Part shown: positions 1 to 8,613 of the stretch, piece by piece
Layout: every line of letters begins with the position of its first letter
Numbering within the stretch: position 1 is the first letter of the stretch
Notes under the pieces: model-generated
Database searches by the model: none
What the model saw: only the letters and a program-made list of their open reading frames with translations
Told to the model about the DNA's origin: nothing
From: Planctomycetota bacterium
GTDB taxonomy: Bacteria; Planctomycetota; SZUA-567
Length of the DNA: 64,000 bases
Reading direction: 5' to 3'
Assembly (NCBI GenBank): GCA_031261425.1
Contig: JAISJR010000013.1
Coordinates: forward strand, 52,805 to 116,804
Program-made: the position numbers and the translations under genes

Positions 1-2057
1 AACCCGCCGCCGGTGCCGATGCCCGGAATCGCCGGCGGCGGAAAAGCAAACGCCGCCGCTTCGTGATGGGCGCCGAGCGTTTTATTCACCGCCGTTTTGA
101 TTGCCGCGTATTGTTCCGCCGGCGCTTTACGTTCTTTCCATCCTTTCAGCGTGATAAAATAAAACCCGCTGTAACTGCTCGTCACCGAACTTAACATACT
201 GTAGCCCGCGACGGCGGTAACGTATTCGACGCCCGGAATTTCTTGCAATTCCGCCGTTATTTTGTTCATCGCGATTTCGGTGCGTTCGAGCGACGCCGCG
301 TCGGGAAGCGAGACGTTCGCCATCAAATATCCTTGGTCTTCTTCGGGCAAAAAGCCGCCGGGCAACGTTTTGCCGAGCCCGCCGCACAACGCGGCGAAAC
401 CGCCGAGAATCAGCAAACTCACGCCGAATTTACGCACGCCGACGCGACAGACGCCGACGTAACCTTTATTCACGCGGTCGAAACCGGAATTAAATTTGTC
501 AAAGAATTTGCCGAACAAGCGCGTCAAAATTCCGCGCCGCGCGGTTTCGCCGGCGCCGCGCGGACGCAGTAATTTCGCCGCGAGCGCGGGACTGAGCGAC
601 AGCGCGTTGAACGCGGAAATTATCACCGCCGCCGCGATGGTCAGCGCGAATTGTTGGTATAAGCGTCCGGTGATGCCGGGAATAAACGCCGAGGGAATAA
701 ACACCGCCGACAGCACCAGCGTTATCGCGATAATCGGTCCCGACACGTCCGCCATCGCTTTTTCCGCCGCTTCTTTCGGCGCGAAGCCCTGCGCGATATA
801 CGACTCGACCGCCTCGACCACGACAATCGCGTCGTCCACGACCAGCCCAATCGCCAACACCAAGCCGAACAGCGAAATCGTGTTAATCGAAAAACCGAAC
901 AGCGGAAACGCGATGAACGTGCCGACTAACGCGACCGGCACCGCGAACAGCGGAATCAGCGTGGCGCGCCAATTTTGCAGGAAGGCGAAAACGACGATGA
1001 TGACAAGCAACAACGCTTCCCACAAGGTCTGCGACAGTTCGGTCATACCTTCGGTGATGGCGAGCGTGGTGTCGAGCGGGACTTGATATTCGATGCCTTC
1101 GGGAAAACTTTGGGCGAGTTCCGCCATTTTGGCGCGGGCGATTTTAACCGCTTGCACGGCGTTGGAACCGGGCATTTGTTTGAGCGACAAAACCGCGTTG
1201 CGCTTGCCGTTCAGCGTCGCGGCGGTGGAGTAATCCTGGGCGCCGAGTTCGACGCGCGCGACGTCTTTCAACCGCACCATCGCGCCGCCGGTCGCGGCGC
1301 GGATAATAATTTCGCCGAATTCTTCCGGCGTGGTCAACTGTCCCGGCGCCCGCACCGTGTAGGAAAATTCCTGCCCCGCCCGGATAGGTTCGGCGCCGAT
1401 TTTGCCGGCGGGACGAATCGCGTTTTGCGAGGTCAGCGCGTTCTTCACGTCGGTAACGGTCAGCCCCAATTTCGCGAGTTTGTCGGTATAAAGCCAGACG
1501 CGAATAGCGTATTCTCCGGCGCCGAACATATCGATTTCGCCAATCCCCGGCGTGCGCAACAATTCGTCGTAGAGATGGATTTTCGCGTAATTGTAGAGGA
1601 ACAGCGGCGAGTATTTGCCGTCCGGCGAGGTCAGCGAAAACAGCACGAGCGGCGCGCCGAGCGACTTTTTCACGGTGATGCCGTAGTTGCGCACCTCCGG
1701 CGGCAGTTGCGAATCCGCTTGGTCCACGCGCATTTTCGTCAGGATATTGTCCACGTCGGGGTCGCTACCGAGTTTGAAATACACGGTGAGCGCGTAGGCG
1801 CCGCTGTTGGCGTTGACCGAGGACATATAGTCCATATTGTCCACGCCGCTGATTTGTTGCTCAATCGGCGCCGCGACGTTTTCCTCGACGGTGAGCGCGT
1901 CGGCGCCGGAATAAGTGGCGCTGACCTGAATGGTCGGCGGCACGATATCGGGAAACTGCGCAATCGGCAAACCGAACGCCGCCACGGCGCCGATAATCGT
2001 GGTGAGAATCGCAATCACCATCGCGACGATGGGACGGTTGATGAAAAATTTGCTCAT
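1..2057 (-). CDS. RND multidrug efflux permease, HAE1/AcrB type (3' end outside window)
   Basis: Proton-driven inner-membrane pump exporting hydrophobic compounds through a tripartite complex. Reading from the ATG at 2057, the protein opens MSKFFINRPIVAMVIAI, the usual first helix. It continues with PDIVPPTIQVSATYSGADA, the porter-domain text, and the TM4 motif GLVLAIGLVVDDAIVVVE with its proton-relay aspartates. About 685 codons are visible, roughly two thirds of the usual 1,030-1,050 residues, and the frame runs off the left edge. The family is clear; the substrate is not. No adaptor or outer-membrane channel lies next to it. The gene upstream is pdxJ, and the only MexA-type adaptor is 32 kb away at 34170-35252. 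They may form one pump from split loci, or the remaining partners may lie beyond the edge. Confidence 0.93.
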   Translation of the reverse strand, partial: MSKFFINRPIVAMVIAILTTIIGAVAAFGLPIAQFPDIVPPTIQVSATYSGADALTVEENVAAPIEQQISGVDNMDYMSSVNANSGAYALTVYFKLGSDPDVDNILTKMRVDQADSQLPPEVRNYGITVKKSLGAPLVLFSLTSPDGKYSPLFLYNYAKIHLYDELLRTPGIGEIDMFGAGEYAIRVWLYTDKLAKLGLTVTDVKNALTSQNAIRPAGKIGAEPIRAGQEFSYTVRAPGQLTTPEEFGEIIIRAATGGAMVRLKDVARVELGAQDYSTAATLNGKRNAVLSLKQMPGSNAVQAVKIARAKMAELAQSFPEGIEYQVPLDTTLAITEGMTELSQTLWEALLLVIIVVFAFLQNWRATLIPLFAVPVALVGTFIAFPLFGFSINTISLFGLVLAIGLVVDDAIVVVEAVESYIAQGFAPKEAAEKAMADVSGPIIAITLVLSAVFIPSAFIPGITGRLYQQFALTIAAAVIISAFNALSLSPALAAKLLRPRGAGETARRGILTRLFGKFFDKFNSGFDRVNKGYVGVCRVGVRKFGVSLLILGGFAALCGGLGKTLPGGFLPEEDQGYLMANVSLPDAASLERTEIAMNKITAELQEIPGVEYVTAVAGYSMLSSVTSSYSGFYFITLKGWKERKAPAEQYAAIKTAVNKTLGAHHEAAAFAFPPPAIPGIGTGGG

Positions 2058-2185
2058 TGGCGGGACGGCTCCGTAGCGGAAAAATGAAACGGCAAGGATA
2101 TGGGAAAAGGAGGTAGGGAAAAGCGGTTGTGCGCGCGCGGCGAGTTCTTGCGGTTATTAAAACCTTAACCTCCTTAAATTCTTTT

Positions 2186-2218
2186 TCCGCCGGTCGCGTT
2201 TTCAGCGCGACCGGCGGA
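2186..2218. other. GC-rich perfect hairpin downstream of pdxJ
   Basis: A 13-bp perfect inverted repeat (TCCGCCGGTCGCG and its complement) around a 7-nt loop lies between pdxJ and the RND gene. There is no T-run on the pdxJ side, so it is a weak candidate for an intrinsic terminator. It could protect the 3' end of the pdxJ transcript. The rest of 2058-2264 shows no gene. Confidence 0.5.
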
Positions 2219-2264
2219 GTTAAAGTTGCTAACGATGCGCCAACGCGCGTAAAATTCGCTACGG

Positions 2265-2978
2265 TTATTGCAACAGCGCTTTCATTTCGCGGACGGCTTG
2301 GTCGAGACCGGCGAGGACGGCGCGGGCGATGATGCTGTGTCCGATGTTTAATTCTTCGACGGCGGGAATCGCCGCGACGGGCGCGACGTTGTGATAGGTC
2401 AAACCGTGTCCGGCGTTGACCCGCAAACCGGCGGCGAACGCGAGATTGACGCCTTCGACCAAACGGTTTAATTCCGCCCGCATCGCGGCTTCGCGCGGAT
2501 AAGCGTTGGCGTAGGCGCCGGTGTGAAATTCGACAAACTCCGCGCCGGTTTTCGCCGCCGCCGCGATTTGCGCGGCGGTCGGCTCGATAAACAAACTCAC
2601 GCGAATCCCCGCGGCGCGAAATTTCGGCAACTGCTTTTTCAGCCGCGCCAATTCTTTCACCGCGTCCAAACCGCCCTCGGTGGTGATTTCCTGCCGCCGC
2701 TCCGGCACGAGCGTTACCTGGTCGGGTTGCGCCCGCAACGCGATGTCGATGATTTCACTATTCAAGCCCATTTCCAAATTGAGCCGCGTCGTTACGGTCT
2801 GCCGCAAAATCGCCAAATCGCGGTCTTGAATGTGGCGGCGGTCTTCGCGCAAATGAATGGTGATGCCGTCGGCGCCGGCGCGTTCGGCGATTGCCGCCGC
2901 CGCCACCGGGTCGGGTTCGTTCGTCTGCCGCGCCTGCCGCAACGTCGCGATATGGTCGATGTTCACGCCGAGTTTCAT
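2265..2978 (-). CDS. pdxJ: Pyridoxine 5'-phosphate synthase PdxJ
   Basis: Last step of the DXP-dependent vitamin B6 pathway: condenses 3-amino-2-oxopropyl phosphate with 1-deoxyxylulose 5-phosphate to give pyridoxine 5'-phosphate. The 237-residue TIM barrel is of normal length. Visible family motifs are [14 protein letters not shown] at the N-terminus, [26 protein letters not shown], the EFHTGAYA strand and [12 protein letters not shown] near the phosphate-binding end. The ATG at 2978 follows an AAAGGAAA ribosome-binding site. No other B6 gene lies beside it. The upstream side is a heptad-repeat element at 2996-3085, so the gene probably has its own promoter in or near that element. Confidence 0.97.
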   Translation of the reverse strand: MKLGVNIDHIATLRQARQTNEPDPVAAAAIAERAGADGITIHLREDRRHIQDRDLAILRQTVTTRLNLEMGLNSEIIDIALRAQPDQVTLVPERRQEITTEGGLDAVKELARLKKQLPKFRAAGIRVSLFIEPTAAQIAAAAKTGAEFVEFHTGAYANAYPREAAMRAELNRLVEGVNLAFAAGLRVNAGHGLTYHNVAPVAAIPAVEELNIGHSIIARAVLAGLDQAVREMKALLQ

Positions 2979-2995
2979 CGGTTTTCCTTTCCGTA

Positions 2996-3085
2996 GTGTG
3001 GACAGTGGACAGTGGACAGTTGTGGAGTTTTATTTTCGCAAGCGCGTTGTCCACGGCTCACTGACCACTGCTTACTACGATTATC
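2996..3085. repeat. Heptad-repeat inverted element, GTGGACA type
   Basis: Tandem GTGGACA heptamers on the left arm, then the family core (GGAGTTTTATTTT, CGCAAGCGCG), then complementary TCACTGACCACTG-type heptamers. It sits between the divergently transcribed pdxJ and rpsB. Same architecture as the elements at 26580-26650 and 43148-43240. Confidence 0.7.
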
Positions 3086-3160
3086 GCCGCGCCGCGCCGC
3101 TTAACAACGCCCCCGTCTTGCAATTCTTTTGCCGGTTTCTATAAATCACCGTTTCTAATC

Positions 3161-3186
3161 GTCGCCGAACGGTCGGCGACTTTTTT
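3161..3186 (+). terminator. Intrinsic terminator in the region upstream of rpsB
   Basis: Perfect 8-bp stem GTCGCCGA/TCGGCGAC, 4-nt loop, then six T. No plus-strand gene ends before it. It either ends an unannotated small transcript or works as an attenuator in a long rpsB leader. Its distance to the rpsB start is about 105 bp. Confidence 0.7.
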
Positions 3187-3291
3187 CTTTTTAATTTAGC
3201 GTCATCGCTCCCGCCGGTGTGTGGCAGTTGAACGCCGGGATGGGCGCCGCGTTTTGGCGGCGACCCGACAGCGCGACGCGGAAAGGCAGTC

Positions 3292-4128
3292 ATGGCAATT
3301 AACGCGACGTTCAAAGACCTGCTGGATGCGGGCGTGCATTTCGGCAGTCCCTCCGCCAAATGGCACCCGCTGATGAAGCCGTATATCTACGGCGAAGTCA
3401 ATCGTCTGCACCTCGTCAACCTGCGCGAAACGCTGAAAGGTCTCATTCGCGCCGCGCGTTATCTCGAAAATTTGACCGCGAGCGGCAAAAAGGTCTTGTT
3501 TGTCGGCACCAGCCGGCAGGGGCGCGAAATCGTCCGCGCCGAAGCGAAACGCACCGGCGGCTTCTTCGTCGTCCACCGTTGGCTCGGCGGCACGCTGACC
3601 AATATGAACACGATGCGCAAACGCATCGCGCGGCTGAACGAATTGGAAGGGCTCGAAGCCAGCGGCGAAATTGAAAAATTCAGCAAAAAAATGATTTCCA
3701 ATCTGACGCGGGAAAAGAAGAAAGTATTCCGCAACTTCGAGGGCATCCGCGATATGGAAGTCGCGCCGGGCGCGATGGTCATCGTTGACCCGAAACGCGA
3801 AGCCAACGCCGTCGCCGAAGCGATTAAATTGAGCGTGCCGATTGTCGCGCTGACCGACACCGACACCGACCCGACGCCGATTGATTTTGTCGTGCCGGGC
3901 AACGACGACTCGCAACGGAGCATTCAACTGATTGTCGGCTTGCTTGCCGACGCCGTCGAACTCGGCTCGAAAAAAGCCGCCGCCAACGCGGTGGCGATTA
4001 ACGCGGCGCGGCAAAAAGAGCGCGAAGGCGGTCGCCGCCGCGAACGCGGCAAAGCGCCGGAAATCAACGTCGAAGTGCCGGCGAATCTCGCGGAACTCGG
4101 CGCGTTCACGATGCCGGACGAGGCGTGA
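3292..4128 (+). CDS. rpsB: 30S ribosomal protein S2
   Basis: Structural protein of the small subunit, bound late in assembly. The 278 residues include GVHFGSPSAKWHPLMKPYIY at the N-terminus, RWLGGTLTNMNTMRKR, RNFEGIRDMEVAPGAMVIVD and VPIVALTDTDTDP, all S2 signatures. The C-terminus is longer than the E. coli protein and begins with an Arg/Lys/Glu-rich stretch (residues about 240-258). Start ATG at 3292 follows a GGAAAGG site. As in most bacteria it is followed by tsf. The gap of 166 bp holds a heptad-repeat element, so the two genes may not be strictly co-expressed. A strong terminator-like hairpin lies upstream at 3161-3186 and could attenuate the operon. Confidence 0.98.
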   Translation: MAINATFKDLLDAGVHFGSPSAKWHPLMKPYIYGEVNRLHLVNLRETLKGLIRAARYLENLTASGKKVLFVGTSRQGREIVRAEAKRTGGFFVVHRWLGGTLTNMNTMRKRIARLNELEGLEASGEIEKFSKKMISNLTREKKKVFRNFEGIRDMEVAPGAMVIVDPKREANAVAEAIKLSVPIVALTDTDTDPTPIDFVVPGNDDSQRSIQLIVGLLADAVELGSKKAAANAVAINAARQKEREGGRRRERGKAPEINVEVPANLAELGAFTMPDEA

Positions 4129-4132
4129 GTCA

Positions 4133-4247
4133 ATTCACAATTAAAAATTAACAATTAACAATTGTGGAATTTGATTATCAAATATCGCTTCGCGAATCTG
4201 AAAATTAAACTCCGCAATTGTGAATTGTTAATTGTTAATTATGAAAA
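4133..4247. repeat. Heptad-repeat inverted element, TTAACAA type, between rpsB and tsf
   Basis: Left arm of AATTAACAATTAACAATTG heptamers, core GGAATTTGATTATCAAA with CGCTTCGCG, right arm AATTGTGAATTGTTAATTG. The two arms are complementary, so the rpsB-tsf transcript would carry a long A/U-rich hairpin. Confidence 0.7.
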
Positions 4248-4294
4248 ATAACCACCAAACAAAAATTTAACATCGAAACGAAAGGGAAACCATT

Positions 4295-5152
4295 ATGGCT
4301 GACTTTGATGCAAACTTATTAAAGGAATTGCGCGAAAAAACCGGTATGGGCTTTGCCGATTGCAAAAAGGCGCTGACGGAAGCGAACGGCGACCTCGACG
4401 CCGCCGAAATGATTCTGCGTAAAAAGGGCTTGGACAAGGCGGCGAAAAAAGCCGACCGCGCCACCGGTCAGGGCGTCATTGCGATTGCGACGAAATTCCC
4501 GAAAGCGGTGATTATCGAAGTGCAGTGCGAACAAGACCCGACCACGCAGAACGAGCGGTTTCAGGAATTTGTGGCGCAGGCGCTTGACGCGGCGTTGGCG
4601 CTGAACGAAGTCAACGCGGAAAATTTGCTGAACGCGACGAGCGGCGGGAAAACGCTGGCGGAAAAAGTGAAAGAATTGATTGGCGTAATCGGCGAAAACG
4701 TCGTGTTGAAAAAAGCGGCGGCGTTGACCGCGCCGAACGGCGGCGTCATCGGACAATACACCCACTTCAACAAAAAAGCCGGCGCGATTTGCGCGCTGAA
4801 AATCGGCGGCGGCGACGGCGCGGCGTTGCAGGCGGCGGCGAACGACGTTTGTATGCACACGGTCGCGGCGCGTCCGTTGGCGTTAAACCGCGCCGGCATA
4901 CCGGCGAATATCGTGGCGAAAGAAAAAGAGGTCTTCGCCGAAGAAGTCAAAAACAAGCCGGAAAACATTCGCGAAAAAATTCTCGAAGGCAAACTCGGCA
5001 GTTTTTACGGCGAGAAATGCTTGTTGGAACAGGTCTTCGTCAAAGCCGCCGACGGCAAAACGAAAGTGCGGGATTTCGTCGCGCAAGAAGCGAAAACCGC
5101 TGGCGTCTCCGCCGAACTCGTCGATTTCCAGCGGTTGGAATTGGGGGCGTGA
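4295..5152 (+). CDS. tsf: Translation elongation factor Ts
   Basis: Guanine-nucleotide exchange factor that recycles EF-Tu. The 285 residues start with the UBA-like domain (LLKELREKTGMGFADCKKAL), followed by the NGDLDAAEMILRKKG helix. Then comes the core with VQCEQDPTTQNERFQEFV, which stands where most EF-Ts have NxETDFVAxN. The second core repeat holds IGQYTHFNKKAGAICAL. The C-terminal part contains KILEGKLGSFYGEKCLLEQVFV, a good EF-Ts ending. The EF-Tu contact motif TDFV is replaced by QDPT, an unusual substitution. The ATG at 4295 follows AAGGGAAA. Partner of rpsB immediately upstream. Confidence 0.96.
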   Translation: MADFDANLLKELREKTGMGFADCKKALTEANGDLDAAEMILRKKGLDKAAKKADRATGQGVIAIATKFPKAVIIEVQCEQDPTTQNERFQEFVAQALDAALALNEVNAENLLNATSGGKTLAEKVKELIGVIGENVVLKKAAALTAPNGGVIGQYTHFNKKAGAICALKIGGGDGAALQAAANDVCMHTVAARPLALNRAGIPANIVAKEKEVFAEEVKNKPENIREKILEGKLGSFYGEKCLLEQVFVKAADGKTKVRDFVAQEAKTAGVSAELVDFQRLELGA

Positions 5153-5232
5153 CACAAGTCGGTAACACAAATAAGAGACAACGTGCGCTTCATCAATTGA
5201 AAATGTGTGCAGTTTCATAAAAGGAAAACCGG

Positions 5233-6150
5233 ATGTCCGTATCAACCGAAAGACCATTCCCGCAAGGGACGCTCTCGAAAATTACCGAAATTGCTGAGAT
5301 GCTTGGTCGGGCTTATGCCGACGATTTTAGGTTTATTGCTTGTTTAGCCCTCAGCGAAGGACTAAACATTTCGCCTTATGTGAAAGGCGGAACCGGTATC
5401 AGTGGACCGTTTGCTCAATGGATACCGTTGGCGACTCAAAATTGCCTCGATGGGAAAGCGCCTAAAATAGTGCGCGTGGTCAGCGGCGAGTTTAATTATG
5501 GTCATTGGAATAAACTTGTTGAACAACGGATTTTGACGGATGATAAAAAAGACGTTTGGACGGTTTTTTGTGAAGACATAGATTTTTCCGTGGAAGGAAT
5601 TTGTTGTCCTTACGTCAGCGAGGACAACGGGCGTAACGATGCATTTGCTTTTTTCCGCGCAATGACGGAAAAACTTCCACTGGACGGGGCGAGGGTAAAA
5701 CTATTCGCTTCGCCGTGGCGTTCCAGTTGCCATTGGATTGCAGTCGGAGATGAAATGCGGGTTTCCGACGCGCATATACCAATGGCTTTGGATGCCGACG
5801 ACTCCGATATGACGCTCATAATTCGCGGCGACGGTGTTGCTGAATTTGCCGAAAAATTGTTTAATATTTGCTTATCGCACAATTTTGATGATTGGGCGTG
5901 GTTGGATCGTTCGATTTTCAAGGATTTGGCTTGCGAAAAGAATCGCCGGTTCTTTGCGCAACATCCAGAGATTTCCGAATGGTTTAATGATGAAACGAAA
6001 TGTCTCTACGCGCAACCGCGGTTGCTTGCCGATGATGTAATTTTTGAGCACTTGCCGAAAAAAGACATTGATGCCCGCTATGAAAAAGAAAACCCGACCG
6101 TATATGACGCTGATTTTGAAAAATGGCGCGTCAATAAGAAGTCGGCGTAG
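5233..6150 (+). CDS. Protein of unknown function, 305 aa
   Basis: I do not recognise a family. The soluble protein has no signal peptide or membrane segment and is rich in Trp, Phe, Asp and Cys, with acidic patches (EDIDFSVEG, DADDSDMT). The C-terminal third (HPEISEWFNDETKCLY) looks helical. The start ATG at 5233 follows AAAGGAAAACC. It begins 80 bp after tsf with no terminator visible, so read-through from tsf is possible. The following 110-residue unknown gene has a 48-bp gap and its own Shine-Dalgarno, suggesting one transcript. Base composition is lower in GC than rpsB-tsf, which suggests accessory origin. Confidence 0.75.
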   Translation: MSVSTERPFPQGTLSKITEIAEMLGRAYADDFRFIACLALSEGLNISPYVKGGTGISGPFAQWIPLATQNCLDGKAPKIVRVVSGEFNYGHWNKLVEQRILTDDKKDVWTVFCEDIDFSVEGICCPYVSEDNGRNDAFAFFRAMTEKLPLDGARVKLFASPWRSSCHWIAVGDEMRVSDAHIPMALDADDSDMTLIIRGDGVAEFAEKLFNICLSHNFDDWAWLDRSIFKDLACEKNRRFFAQHPEISEWFNDETKCLYAQPRLLADDVIFEHLPKKDIDARYEKENPTVYDADFEKWRVNKKSA

Positions 6151-6198
6151 GTAGAGTAAAGAGATTATTTGTGCGGGTGTCTTCGATAGGAGTAGGTG

Positions 6199-6531
6199 AT
6201 GCCTAAAAATATCGCAAGGTCTCCAGATACTCTTATGTCAGTAGTTAACTTGATAAAGCGTCTCTTGTCAGCGGAAAACAGCACCGAATACGATAATTTC
6301 GAGATGAAGGAAAAGCGAGAGTCGGTAAGGCGTCACATCAATTTGTTGATAAATTATTATTATTCCGATGAATACATACCGAATGTTTCGGGAATTAAAG
6401 TCGAATTACCCGGTTTAGTGGTTAAATTGCGCACTCTGGCGAAAAAAGCGAGAAATGACCCAGAAGGGCTTTTACCTTTGCTCGCCAATATTATCAACGA
6501 CCAACTTATTCCTAAAATACCATCTGAATAA
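6199..6531 (+). CDS. Small helical protein of unknown function, 110 aa
   Basis: No family recognised. Predicted mostly helical and soluble, with a basic N-terminus (MPKNIARSPDTL), a charged KEKRESVRRHINLL helix and a C-terminal LLPLLANIINDQLIP helix. The ATG at 6199 is preferred over the GTG just before it (6196), because AGGAG at 6188-6192 is 6 nt from the ATG. It shares strand and low GC with the 305-residue gene upstream, and the two probably form a two-gene unit. Confidence 0.65.
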   Translation: MPKNIARSPDTLMSVVNLIKRLLSAENSTEYDNFEMKEKRESVRRHINLLINYYYSDEYIPNVSGIKVELPGLVVKLRTLAKKARNDPEGLLPLLANIINDQLIPKIPSE

Positions 6532-6939
6532 TCATCCTGTATGAACGAAAATGCAAATCGCACTTTTGGCATCGGCAACATAGGTCTATTCCCCTTGCGG
6601 TTCGTCTTCTTCGGGCGCGGCGACGGGCGGGAGATATTTTCATAGGCGGCGATGACCTCGGCAAAATGGACTCCGGAGCAGTTGTAGGAAACGACGATGA
6701 ATCCCGAAAAAGCGGCTGTTGCTGAAAGTCGTCGAACCGCGCCGGAAATTCATCGAAAAATACGCGCTCGACGCGCAGTTGGACGTGTAGCGACGGCGTC
6801 AGAGAAAAACGGCATGGGCGCGGCAGAGGTGAATTTGCCCTTACGATTACCCACCCAAAAAAGACCTCCCGTTTTCGTGGGCGGTCTTTTTTTTATAGGC
6901 GAGCGTCCCACGCTCGTCTGGGTTACATGACCAAGAGTT
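6532..6939. other. Gene-free stretch with decayed coding remnants
   Basis: No intact gene is convincing here. Short open stretches interrupted by stops look like C-terminal scraps, for example RKFIEKYALDAQLDV followed by a stop near 6789. A 77-codon open frame at 6697-6930 runs through the terminator hairpin and is unlikely to be translated. The only clear signal is the hairpin at 6857-6894. Confidence 0.5.
6857..6894. terminator. Bidirectional intrinsic terminator
   Basis: A6-GACC-T-CCC, 8-nt loop, GGG-C-GGTC-T8. The A-run on one side and the T-run on the other let it stop transcription from both directions, separating the plus-strand genes from the minus-strand BOF-type gene. Confidence 0.75.
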
Positions 6940-7236
6940 TTATATTTTACGTATTGTTTTTACTTCAATCTCAATGTCTCCATGTTCCACGTCAACTTCA
7001 CCGTATATTTCTACCCGGTCGTTTATGCCCGCCGACAAACCGCGCCATACTTTACGGTCTATATCGATAACTATTTCCCCAGAACTATCCCGGAATAGAT
7101 ACTTCTCATCTCCCAAAGATTGGATAATGGTTCCTTGTAATATGACCATTGTATCATCGGGAAGTTTTTTGCCGCCAATACTGTAACCGGTTGTCCTTGA
7201 CCTTGTTTTTGTTGCCCGATAAAGAAATGCGAACAT
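6940..7236 (-). pseudogene. BOF/YgiW-type OB-fold periplasmic protein, frameshifted near its N-terminus
   Basis: The last 70 residues match the bacterial OB-fold (BOF) family of YgiW/YdeI stress proteins: DDTMVILQGTIIQSLGDEKY, LFRDSSGEIVIDIDRKVW, DRVEIYGEVDVEHGDIEIEV and KTIRKI. Family members start with a signal peptide and a Gly/Gln-rich linker ending in a VxxAKxLxDDT motif. Here the open frame begins at 7236 with unrelated text (MFAFLYRATKTRS). The expected linker (GQGQPVTVLAAKN) is present in the neighbouring frame. Adding one A to the six-A run (plus-strand T-run 7165-7170) joins it directly to LPDDTMV. No intact signal peptide is found further upstream, so the gene is probably decayed. 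A sequencing indel cannot be excluded. Confidence 0.75.
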
Positions 7237-7368
7237 TTCAGGATAATAAAAAATGTGCCGGAGAAAAACGCATAAAGGGCGTAGGCGACTGCGTTTTTCG
7301 TATGACCAAGCCGCTACTGCGGCGTAGCGTATAGCGTATGTTATGTGCAGTTGGGCTACCTTTGATCT

Positions 7369-7914
7369 TTATTTCCTAATAATTTTTGGATCTAGTGATT
7401 TCCATAAAACCCAAAAATCATTCTCTTTGAATTGATTGCTTTTATTGACAAAATCCTTTATACAATTTATTCCCTCATACAAAGTATTGCCTGAAATAAT
7501 AGTGCTTAAAATATTCTTCATATTTTCGAGTTCGTTAGGTATTGCCAATAACCCAAATGTCAGTGCCACTCCTATTACAGTTTCAATACCGTTCGACCTT
7601 AATTCTTTTTCCTTTTTTTTGTTTAGATTGTTTATCTTTAATATATGATAATCCAACTCTTGCAAGTATTTTTTTAGTTGATTAATGTCCTCTAACGGAT
7701 CAAGCAATTGATCTATGCAATGTAAAAAAGCATTAAATTCATCAGGATTATTCATTACAATATCCACATAATCATTCATTCTGGCACCATGTAACCAATC
7801 CAAAACCATCGGAAAACGAAAATCACTTTTTATATTCCTACTGTTCATTTTCTTAAAATCAATAAAGCCGAAATTATTCAATAGAATAAACATTATTTGC
7901 AGTTCTGTATTCAA
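7369..7914 (-). CDS. Unknown AT-rich protein, 181 aa
   Basis: No family recognised. Lys/Asn/Ile-rich protein with a central charged coiled-coil-like helix (residues about 75-110, LKKYLQELDYHILKINNLNK) and a short hydrophobic segment (VIGVALTFGLLAIP, about 113-127) that may touch a membrane. The frame opens with a TTG at 7914; an in-frame ATG at 7893 is an alternative. It overlaps the end of the 202-residue gene by 41 nt, so they are co-transcribed, or are one gene split by a frameshift. The composition is far more AT-rich than the flanking genes, a sign of acquisition. Confidence 0.6.
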   Translation of the reverse strand: MNTELQIMFILLNNFGFIDFKKMNSRNIKSDFRFPMVLDWLHGARMNDYVDIVMNNPDEFNAFLHCIDQLLDPLEDINQLKKYLQELDYHILKINNLNKKKEKELRSNGIETVIGVALTFGLLAIPNELENMKNILSTIISGNTLYEGINCIKDFVNKSNQFKENDFWVLWKSLDPKIIRK

Positions 7915-8482
7915 AAGCTCCCACTATTACGGAACTATCTGTATCAGTATTTACAAAACGACTAGGCAACAACCATGTTAATCCAGAAATCAATGCCGGT
8001 TTCAATAAAAACAGCATTTGGAAAAAATCGAGTGGTATGAGTTTACTAGTCCCGCCTCTATTATTTTCATAAGTTTCAAATCTGTCAGAAAAATACAACA
8101 ACCTATAAGGGAAAATACAAGAATAGTTGATTGTCGTTTTATCTCCTATCGATAATTTTTTTATAGTTTCTTTATATATACGACGATGAACCATCGGTAC
8201 ATAATTAATTCTGTCAGCACCTATTGTGAATGGATTTATAATTAGTCGCCTTTTCGGAACTCTATCATGATTCAAGATTATTGCATCATATTGTTCCAAT
8301 ATTATATCAAATATTTCTGTTTTCCATGGTGTGTATTCGTTGAGATCAAAACCATTCATAACATCATCAAAAGTTTTTAAATGGTAATCACAGAGTATTT
8401 GAAATGCATTTGCATACATTCGTTGTATCGCATCGGAAGTCGTTCCACGAAATTGCTCATCACCAAAACTTGTATTTCTCAT
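7874..8482 (-). CDS. Unknown AT-rich protein, 202 aa
   Basis: No family recognised. No signal peptide. It contains many aromatic and charged residues (FDIILEQYDAIILNHDRVPK, INYSCIFPYRLLYFSDRF) and one hydrophobic patch (FFQMLFLLKPALISGLTWLL, about 150-170). Start ATG at 8482 is well supported by AAGGAAG seven nt upstream. It is the first gene of a two-gene AT-rich unit with 7369-7914. The composition matches the 49.0-52.3 kb unit and differs from the GC-rich surroundings. An accessory (defence-like or mobile) role is possible, but no motif supports it. Confidence 0.6.
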   Translation of the reverse strand: MRNTSFGDEQFRGTTSDAIQRMYANAFQILCDYHLKTFDDVMNGFDLNEYTPWKTEIFDIILEQYDAIILNHDRVPKRRLIINPFTIGADRINYVPMVHRRIYKETIKKLSIGDKTTINYSCIFPYRLLYFSDRFETYENNRGGTSKLIPLDFFQMLFLLKPALISGLTWLLPSRFVNTDTDSSVIVGAFEYRTANNVYSIE

Positions 8483-8613
8483 ATAATCTTCCTTTTATTA
8501 TTTTGTCAAGCCATTTTCCAGAAATTTTTTATTTCATTATTTACCAACCAATTTAGGCGGTTATAGCATATAACGTGAAAAAACGCTAATTCTTGCAACT
8601 CTAAACTCCGCCC

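Noticed and set aside
975..2087. Long plus-strand open frame opposite the RND pump
   Set aside because: It is the antisense of the HAE1 reading frame; the minus-strand product is an unmistakable transporter.
6697..6930. 77-codon plus-strand frame
   Set aside because: It reads through an intrinsic terminator and has no ribosome-binding site or recognisable content.
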